Assembly: GCA_019348475.1 (NCBI GenBank)
Contig: JAHWJJ010000244.1
Location: forward strand, 1-7,033
Direction of reading: 5' to 3'
DNA: 7,033 nt
Source: Gemmatimonadota bacterium
GTDB taxonomy: Bacteria; Gemmatimonadota; Gemmatimonadetes; Longimicrobiales; Longimicrobiaceae
Position 1 is the first letter of the stretch. Each line of letters starts with the position of its first letter. Both the position numbers and the translations under genes were made by a program. Below, in pieces: positions 1-4,584 of this stretch. The notes beneath the pieces were generated by a model. It made no database searches. It was not told the origin of the DNA and worked only from the letters and a program-made list of their open reading frames with translations.

Positions 1-32
1 ACGTCGTGCTCTACGGTGTCGTAGCCGGCCAT
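1..32 (-). CDS. sdhA: Succinate dehydrogenase flavoprotein subunit, N-terminus only (partial)
   Basis: Only the first ten codons are in the window, reading MAGYDTVEHD. The gene leaves the window at its left edge. The ATG at 32-30 overlaps the TGA stop of the upstream sdhC (TGATG). A GGAGG ribosome binding site lies at 45-41 inside the last sdhC codons, eight bases before the ATG, so translation of the two genes is probably coupled. A short acidic lead ending in 'EHD' is what normally precedes the 'VVVIGAGGAGL' FAD-binding start of SdhA/FrdA proteins, but that motif lies outside the window. The name therefore rests mainly on position: in the mycobacterial Sdh1 operon the flavoprotein gene directly follows this type of membrane anchor. 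The product would oxidise succinate to fumarate on the cytoplasmic face of the membrane. Confidence 0.7.
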   Translation of the reverse strand, partial: MAGYDTVEHD

Positions 33-841
33 CAGAGGATCCTCCAGTCGGTCCAGATCCCCATGGAGCAGAGGCGGATGTACAGGTCGGTGAAGGCCAC
101 GCCGACCAGGCTGGCCCACGCCCACTTCATGTGGCCGCGGTTCAGCTTGCTGCACCCCTCGTAGCACTTCAGCTGCACGGGATGGCGCGAGAGCTGGTCC
201 TTGCGCCCCCCCACCAGGTGGCGCAGCGAGTGGCACCCCAGCGTGTAGCCGCTGAGCAGGATGACGTTGGCCGTCAGCACCAGCGTCCCCACCCCGATGC
301 CGAACTCGCCCCGCCCGGTGATCCCGTCCACCCACCACGTCGCCTTCACCGCGTCGTACGCCAGGATGAAGATGAAGATGAGGGCGATGTACAGGAAAAA
401 CCGGTGGGCGTTCTGCAGGATGAGCGGCAGGTACCGCTCGCCCCAGTAGCTCTTGCCGCGCGGCTCGCCCACGGCGCAGCTGGGCGGATCGGCCCAGAAC
501 GCCTTGTAGTAGGCGCCGCGGTAGTAGTAGCAGGTAAAGCGGAACAGCCCGGGAAAGGGAAGGATGAGCAGCGCGGGCGAGAACGGCAGCCACCCCGGCC
601 ACCAGCGCGGCTGCGGCCCGAACCAGGCGTGGTGCGACGCGCCGAACAGCTCCGGCGAGTAGAAGGGCGACAGGTACGGACCGTACGTGTAGTGCGCGTT
701 CTGGAACGCGGCCCAGGTGGCGTAGACGACGAAGCTCGCGAGGATGGTGAAGGTCACCGCCGGCTGCACCCACCAGGCGTCGGGGCGCGCGGTCTGGCCA
801 AAGCGCCGGGGCGGCGCCAGGACGGGCAGGGTACTCGCCAA
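32..841 (-). CDS. sdhC: Succinate dehydrogenase membrane anchor, mycobacterial Sdh1 (Rv0249c) type
   Basis: This integral membrane protein of 269 residues would anchor SdhA/SdhB and pass electrons from succinate to quinone. Five hydrophobic segments are visible at about residues 26-45, 84-103, 147-163, 181-199 and 240-258. Conserved-looking stretches include WAAFQNAHY (44-51), FTCYYYRGAYYKAFWADPP (102-120) and LGCHSLRHLVGG (201-212). I recognise these as typical of the Sdh1 anchor of actinobacteria (M. tuberculosis Rv0249c is about 273 residues), not of E. coli-type SdhC/SdhD. Cysteines and histidines near helix ends (Cys104, Cys122, Cys203, His204, His207) are candidate metal ligands; as I recall, the M. 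smegmatis Sdh1 structure has a membrane-embedded Rieske [2Fe-2S] cluster in this subunit. The frame stays open far upstream (to 1774), but homology starts only near residue 20. I chose the TTG at 841-839 because GAAGGAG lies eight bases upstream; a GTG at 877 has no ribosome binding site. The stop overlaps the sdhA start. The family call is firm; the cofactor is inferred. Confidence 0.88.
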   Translation of the reverse strand: MASTLPVLAPPRRFGQTARPDAWWVQPAVTFTILASFVVYATWAAFQNAHYTYGPYLSPFYSPELFGASHHAWFGPQPRWWPGWLPFSPALLILPFPGLFRFTCYYYRGAYYKAFWADPPSCAVGEPRGKSYWGERYLPLILQNAHRFFLYIALIFIFILAYDAVKATWWVDGITGRGEFGIGVGTLVLTANVILLSGYTLGCHSLRHLVGGRKDQLSRHPVQLKCYEGCSKLNRGHMKWAWASLVGVAFTDLYIRLCSMGIWTDWRIL

Positions 842-849
842 ATCCCACG

Positions 850-856
850 CTCCTTC
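850..856 (-). promoter_or_regulatory. Ribosome binding site that fixes the sdhC start
   Basis: GAAGGAG on the minus strand lies eight bases before the TTG at 841. It is the only good Shine-Dalgarno match near the N-terminus of the SdhC homology. It argues against the GTG at 877 and against every start further upstream in the same open frame. Confidence 0.7.
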
Positions 857-938
857 AGGCAGGCGGAGAGGTGTCACGGCGGGTCCCGCGCCGGGCGTGG
901 ATGGGCGCGCGGCGGGTGCCGTGGTGAGAAGTACGGCT

Positions 939-967
939 AAGATGCGCCACGACCCGCGATTGGACAA
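939..967 (-). promoter_or_regulatory. Candidate promoter of the sdhCA operon
   Basis: On the minus strand TTGTCC (967-962) and CATCTT (944-939) are separated by 17 bases, ending about 98 bases before the sdhC TTG. The -35 is fair (TTG plus C at position 5) and the -10 is poor (three of six matches to TATAAT). I saw no better pair in the 842-1100 interval. This is a spacing-based guess only. Confidence 0.3.
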
Positions 968-1224
968 GAAGTCTGGAACTTCTGCTCCGGCCCCGGCGAT
1001 TTCGCGCGGCGCGACGCCCACCCACCGGGCCCGGCATCTGGTGCAGCATGGCGGTCCTCGCGCCGGAGCGGCTGAAGCCGCCGCAACGACCGCGGAAAGC
1101 CTCCCAGAGTACGTAGGCACCCCCGAGGCGAACACTCCAGCCGAACGGTGAGTTGGTGTGTGAAACACGGCGTGCGCACGTTCTCGCACTCGTAGAGCGT
1201 CACGCTGTGATCGCCACCGGGGCA

Positions 1225-1720
1225 TTGCTCGCGAGCATAGCCGATGCTCCGTTTGAACCACACCTCGGCGCGATCGTATTCGTTCGCGTTTCCGCGCTAC
1301 CCTACCGGCAACGTTCGCGCACCTCGGGTTGCTCGGTTCTATTACGGCGGCTATCTCCGCCCACTCGATGCCTGTTCGGCCATGCTCGTGCTGTAATGCC
1401 CAGAGAATCACGTCTTCAGCTGCCGCGCTCATCTCGCCCGCGCTGACGTTCAGAGGGTCCGCTTTCAGCGAAGCGAATGTGTCCAGCCCGCACTTTAATT
1501 CAGGACAGCCAGCACGGGCATCGCGCCGCTTCGCGTGCACCTCGATCGTGGGCGCAGTAAAGAGACGCGAGCGCATGTCAGGCGACGACTCGGCCCAGTC
1601 GCGTAGATCCCGGAGATCCTGCCAGAGCACCAACCCCAGCGTGTTTGGAAGCTCGTTCAGAATCTCGCGCTCCCGGTGCCGTGATGCGGATGCGGGGGAA
1701 TAAAGTCGTCCATCACCCAT
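1225..1720 (-). pseudogene. Frameshifted TPR-like protein gene remnant
   Basis: From an ATG at 1720 (or a TTG at 1774) the minus strand reads a sensible helical protein. It includes ILNELPNTLGLVLWQDLRDL, then WAESSP, and later EWAEIAAVIEPSNPRCANVA, which looks like a TPR helix pair with the usual Pro-Asn turn. At about 1294 the sense is lost in this frame (KRERIRSRRG). The neighbouring minus frame, open only from 1296, resumes it with ANEYDRAEVWFKRSIGYARE, a typical TPR helix pattern with Tyr, Ala and aromatic positions. The join requires a shift within about 1282-1298. Beyond 1225 I can follow no TPR pattern in any frame, so the 3' half is lost or too diverged. I associate this type with multi-copy TPR proteins of unknown function in Longimicrobium-like bacteria, from memory only. 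The interval is visibly less GC-rich than its neighbours. No Shine-Dalgarno site precedes either start. A sequencing error is an alternative for the shift, but not for the missing C-terminus. Confidence 0.6.
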
Positions 1721-1774
1721 TGAACCCGGTTCAGAAAGCAACAAGAGCGGTTCGCGCTTCACATTCCGACACAA

Positions 1775-2138
1775 TACGAAGTCATGATAGGTGCCGCTAT
1801 GGTCGGGCCCCCGCCGTGGATTTTCTCCCGGCCGCGGCTGGCGGCTACCGCAGCCGGTCGCAACAGCGCAGGCCGCTGCCTGGGATGAGAACGGGCCGGG
1901 GCAGCGTCACCGCTCCCCCGGCCCGGTCCTTCGTGTGGCCCGCTTTGAGCAACGCGGGATCAACCTGCCGCTCGGCGCCCGTGTGTTGATCCGCAGTCGA
2001 TGCCGAGACAATCGCGGCTCTACGGGTTCGGAAGATCGTACGCGACACTCGTTGCCCTTCGGTTTCTGAACCCACCACCATCCCCGCGGGGTTCAGGGAC
2101 GAAGCTGCGCACGGCGGTCCGGTTCATGGCGCACACGC
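1775..2138. other. Intergenic region between diverging units
   Basis: This spacer separates the minus-strand pseudogene from the promoter of the plus-strand propeller operon. No frame gives a recognisable protein, and none has a ribosome binding site. It contains an 8-bp inverted repeat (2066-2096) described separately. I see no tRNA, terminal inverted repeats or transposase remnant here. Confidence 0.5.
2066..2096. repeat. 8-bp inverted repeat CTGAACCC / GGGTTCAG
   Basis: The arms are at 2066-2073 and 2089-2096 with a 15-base loop. No T-rich run follows on either strand, so it is not a classical terminator. It lies about 43 bases upstream of the -35 box of the propeller operon. The half-site TGAACC also occurs in the near-palindrome TGAACCCGGTTCA at 1721-1733, so a regulator site is possible. 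Chance is the other explanation. Confidence 0.3.
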
Positions 2139-2168
2139 TTGACGCCGTACTTGCGCGAACCCTATAGT
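2139..2168 (+). promoter_or_regulatory. Sigma-70-type promoter of the propeller / Cys-rich operon
   Basis: TTGACG (2139-2144) and TATAGT (2163-2168) are separated by 18 bases. Each box matches the consensus at five of six positions, which stands out in such GC-rich DNA. Transcription would begin near 2174-2176 and give a leader of about 38 bases before the ATG at 2213. Confidence 0.72.
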
Positions 2169-2193
2169 TTCAACGTTCAGCACCCCGAACCAG

Positions 2194-2209
2194 TTCTCCG
2201 CTTCTCCGC
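2194..2209 (+). repeat. Tandem TTCTCCGC x2 in place of a ribosome binding site
   Basis: Two exact copies of TTCTCCGC (2194-2201 and 2202-2209) end three bases before the ATG at 2213. This pyrimidine-rich leader cannot pair with the 16S rRNA tail. The gene therefore probably starts by a Shine-Dalgarno-independent route, unlike sdhA, sdhC and the gene at 3384. Confidence 0.5.
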
Positions 2210-2212
2210 GCA

Positions 2213-3334
2213 ATGAATCTGCACCGCTGGTCCGTTGCTGTTGGACTCGGCTTTGTCTGCGCGTGTGGCGCAGCGGCATCCGGTGAACGGGACGGCGGCT
2301 TTCCCGGTGAGGCGGCCCGTCACCGCGCTGCCTCCCCCGTCGCGGAAGTGTGGACGAGCCCGCCGGAGGCGGAACTCGTCTCGTTCAGCCATCTGGCGGT
2401 CGATTCCCGCGGCAACGTCTACGTGCCGGACTTCTATCGCAACCGGGTGGTCGTGTTCGGGCCCGACGGCCGGGTACTTCGCACGGTCGGAAAGCGTGGC
2501 AGGGGGCCGGGTGAGTTCCAGGCGATCCGTTCGGTCCAGGTGCTCCGGGGCGACAGCCTGCTCGTGTACGACGGCAGCCTGGCGAGGGTGAACGTCTTCC
2601 CCCCTGGCTCCGATCAGGAGGCGTATGTCGTGACGCTGCGGGACGCCGCGCCCTGGGCGCTGGAGCGGACGCCTGACAACGGCGCGTACCTCGCCCGGTA
2701 CGAGCCGGGTTTCCAGTTCGGGCAGGGCACAGATACCGGGCCAAGGCTGGACCGGGTGCGCGTACTCAACCTCGACGGCACACGGCGCGCCGACCTCCTG
2801 AGCTTTCCCGCGCGCTCTTTCGTCGTGTCCCAGCAGTCGGTTACGCCGAACCCGTGGGGGCACAACGGCTTCGTGCGACTGGACTCAAAGAACAGGCTGC
2901 ACTACGTGTGGTCGGACACCGTGGGGGCCACTACGTACGACTTGCAGGGGCAGCGGCTAGGCTCCTTCCGGGTCGATTACGCTCCACCGCCGGTGACCCG
3001 CGCCGACCTGGAAAGGGAGTTGAGCACGGTTCCGGAGCCGATGCTGCAGCGCTTCCGCGCGGCGCTGGAGGACTCGCTGCCGAGCCGCTGGCCCGCCGTG
3101 CGGGCGCTGCTGGTGGATGACGAGGACCGGCTCTGGCTGGAGCTGGCCGGGCCTGTCGGCAGGGAGGTGGAATGGGTTGCCTTCTCCCCGGGTGGCGAGT
3201 ATCGGGGTTCACTGCTGCTGCCGGCCGGCACGTCCGTGTATCAAATCCGCGGCAGTAGCGTGTATGCCAAGAAAGAAGGCGAGTACGACACGGCACGCCT
3301 GACCGTCTACCGAATGGTGCGTCCGCCCCGCTGA
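2213..3334 (+). CDS. Exported six-bladed beta-propeller (NHL-type) protein
   Basis: The product is 373 residues. The N-terminus has His-Arg, a hydrophobic run (residues 7-17) and a weak lipobox V-C-A-C with Cys18, so it is exported and perhaps lipid-anchored. The clearest blade is at 61-102, where LAVDSRGNVYVPDFYRNRVV is followed by FGPDGRVLRTVG and GRGPGEF, a textbook NHL-type repeat. Later blades are near 109-140, 181-200, 219-255, 297-327 and 334-370. A charged helical insert (261-290) interrupts the C-terminal blades. Such propellers usually act as binding scaffolds; no catalytic residues or ligand can be named. The C-terminus resembles that of the partial protein at 6274-7033. The ATG lies about 38 bases after a strong promoter but has no Shine-Dalgarno site. 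The next gene starts 49 bases after the stop, with no terminator between, so the two are probably co-transcribed. The fold is confident; the role is unknown. Confidence 0.85.
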   Translation: MNLHRWSVAVGLGFVCACGAAASGERDGGFPGEAARHRAASPVAEVWTSPPEAELVSFSHLAVDSRGNVYVPDFYRNRVVVFGPDGRVLRTVGKRGRGPGEFQAIRSVQVLRGDSLLVYDGSLARVNVFPPGSDQEAYVVTLRDAAPWALERTPDNGAYLARYEPGFQFGQGTDTGPRLDRVRVLNLDGTRRADLLSFPARSFVVSQQSVTPNPWGHNGFVRLDSKNRLHYVWSDTVGATTYDLQGQRLGSFRVDYAPPPVTRADLERELSTVPEPMLQRFRAALEDSLPSRWPAVRALLVDDEDRLWLELAGPVGREVEWVAFSPGGEYRGSLLLPAGTSVYQIRGSSVYAKKEGEYDTARLTVYRMVRPPR

Positions 3335-3383
3335 CGCGCGTCCAGCCGTCAGCACCCTTTGCCCGCTCCACGGAGGAACCACG

Positions 3384-4061
3384 ATGTTCAAAGCACGAAT
3401 CGCGTCGGCAGCGTTCATGCTCGCGGCCGTTGCCGCGTTCAGCGTGCCGGCGACGGCCCAGCAGATCAATCCCGCGCGCGTGATCGACATGCACGTGAAT
3501 GTCGAGAGCAAGAACCGTTCGTTCAGCGGGTCGGTTGTGGAGGGCAAGGCCTTCCGGCTCACGATCGCAGGCGCTGGCACGTTCGAGATCATGCCCGTGC
3601 TCGTGAGTGAGGGCAGGTACGCCGTCGCGGTGCGCGGGGGTCCGGAGAACGCGGAATCGGCCGACCTTCGCCAGGTGGAAACGGTGATGGCGCAGGAGGG
3701 GGTGCCGGTCGCGCTGCGGTCCATGCCGCGGGTCGGACTTGTGATCGAAGGCAGCCGGATTCCCCAGGCCGCCGCGATGGTCAGGCCTGCCTCCTACACG
3801 TTCGCCTCGCTGCCTCGGGCCATCCAGGATGGCTGCTGCGTGGTGTGCGACGGCTTTATTGCCTGTGGCTGCAAAGTGGAGAGCAGCTGTGGCACCTGCT
3901 GCGTCAATCCCTGCTGCGAGCCGCCTGTTATCACCCTCGAGGGGCGTTTCTTCCCCGCCGCGCCACGGTTTGCTTCGCGCAGCTGCGGCACGCCGATCCG
4001 TGACGAGGAGCGGCTGTTCACGCCGGCCGCCCAGACGACGCGGATCGCGGCGGCAGGGTGA
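3384..4061 (+). CDS. Secreted cysteine-rich protein of unknown function
   Basis: The product is 225 residues. It begins with a clear Sec signal peptide: Lys3 and Arg5, a hydrophobic run at about 8-21, and likely cleavage after Ala-Thr-Ala at residue 25. Residues 30-125 are alternating hydrophobic/polar and probably beta-rich. Residues 151-178 then hold ten cysteines in 28 positions (Cys151, 152, 155, 161, 163, 169, 172, 173, 177, 178), including three CC pairs and C-G-C. An eleventh is Cys201. After export this could be a disulfide-knotted module or a metal-binding site; CxxC spacing is scarce, so a zinc ribbon is unlikely. A GGAGG site at 3372-3376 lies seven bases before the ATG. The gene follows the propeller gene by 49 bases and is followed by a hairpin terminator, so it is the last gene of the operon. 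I have an impression of related short Cys-rich exported proteins in Longimicrobium-like genomes but cannot name a family. Confidence 0.85.
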   Translation: MFKARIASAAFMLAAVAAFSVPATAQQINPARVIDMHVNVESKNRSFSGSVVEGKAFRLTIAGAGTFEIMPVLVSEGRYAVAVRGGPENAESADLRQVETVMAQEGVPVALRSMPRVGLVIEGSRIPQAAAMVRPASYTFASLPRAIQDGCCVVCDGFIACGCKVESSCGTCCVNPCCEPPVITLEGRFFPAAPRFASRSCGTPIRDEERLFTPAAQTTRIAAAG

Positions 4062-4092
4062 CGCTCGGCCCAAGGCAGGATGCCTGATCCGA

Positions 4093-4134
4093 AAGGAGGG
4101 CAGGACGCCACAACCGCGCGTCCTGCCCCTCCTT
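4093..4134 (+). terminator. GC-rich terminator-like hairpin after the Cys-rich gene
   Basis: AAGGAGGGCAGGACGC (4093-4108) pairs with GCGTCCTGCCCCTCCTT (4118-4134) around a nine-base loop, with a single bulged base. It lies 31 bases after the stop codon at 4061. No long T run follows (CATGTCC), so release may be inefficient or protein-assisted. Stem strength and position make an operon end the best reading. Confidence 0.68.
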
Positions 4135-4584
4135 CATGTCCGGTACTCGGGTTCACGCCGACGCCGCATCTACGTGCTTCCGGAAGGCCTCCAGCAGCCG
4201 GCGCTGCGCCGGCAGGAACGCCAGCACGCGCGCAGGCGGCGCACGGCGGGCTCGTACGGCGCCGCACCATCCAGGAACTTCTTCGACCGTCGCTGCTCCC
4301 CCAGGCAGCACCCACGCGCATCCCGAAGCGGCACGACCGGTTGCGCGCGAGACAGGACCATTTTCCGCCCGGCCGGGGCTGGCTTCGAACGCTGAAGCCA
4401 GCCCCTTGCTGCTGCCCCGCGAGCCGTAAACCGGGAAAATCCACCGCGCCCGCACACTCACCTCTCACGCAGCCGCGGGCGACCGTCCGCGGCGGGCTGG
4501 CCCCCATCCTGCGCCTCCGGTAATCGATCCGAACCCACGACTGCACGTGCGCTGCATCCGGCGCGCCCCCCCGACACGGAAGCC
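4135..4584. other. 450-base spacer, possible gene remnant
   Basis: No gene here can be supported. Plus-strand frames are low-complexity Arg/Ala/Pro strings. On the minus strand, the end of one frame (RVLAFLPAQRRLLEAFRKHV, stop at 4155-4153) and part of another (KKFLDGAAPYEPAVRRLRA) look like helical protein. They would join by a shift near 4228-4232, so a decayed minus-strand gene is possible but unproven. The interval also contains the perfect hairpin at 4375-4405. No convincing promoter for the phosphatase gene was found. Confidence 0.4.
4375..4405. terminator. Perfect 12-bp hairpin, possible terminator
   Basis: GGGGCTGGCTTC (4375-4386) and GAAGCCAGCCCC (4394-4405) are exact inverted repeats around a seven-base loop GAACGCT. 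On the plus strand it is followed by TTGCTGC, on the minus strand by GGCCGGG, so neither side has a proper T run. It lies 180 bases upstream of the phosphatase gene and has no adjacent intact gene to terminate. It could be a second-line terminator for the upstream operon, the end of a lost gene, or a structured RNA element in the phosphatase leader. Confidence 0.5.

Larger units (their letters stand above)
842..1224. other. Intergenic stretch between sdhC and a decayed gene
   Basis: About 380 bases with no convincing gene. Open frames exist on both strands, but their translations are rich in Arg, Ala, Pro and Gly, lack recognisable motifs, and have no ribosome binding sites. That is what random frames in GC-rich DNA look like. 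The stretch holds the sdhC ribosome binding site, the candidate sdh promoter, and a small GCGGC-TGAA-GCCGC hairpin at 1068-1081. The upstream end may be the fully decayed 3' part of the neighbouring pseudogene. Confidence 0.5.

Noticed and set aside
131..940. Long plus-strand open frame of 269 codons opposite sdhC.
   Set aside because: It is the antisense shadow of sdhC: rich in Arg, Pro, Val and Gln, with no motifs and no ribosome binding site.
842..1774. A 310-codon N-terminal extension of SdhC in the same open frame.
   Set aside because: It has no Shine-Dalgarno at its start, SdhC homologues lack it, its translation holds unrelated TPR-like sequence followed by low-complexity residues, and a good ribosome binding site precedes the TTG at 841.
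1775..2081. Small open frames on both strands, considered as a peptide gene paired with the TPR-like remnant.
   Set aside because: There is no ribosome binding site, no leader/core layout, no cysteine or serine/threonine-rich core, and no resemblance to a known precursor peptide.
2931..4073. Long minus-strand open frame of 380 codons under the propeller and Cys-rich genes.
   Set aside because: Its composition is shadow-like (Arg, His, Ala, Gly), it spans the boundary of two well-supported plus-strand genes, and it has no ribosome binding site.
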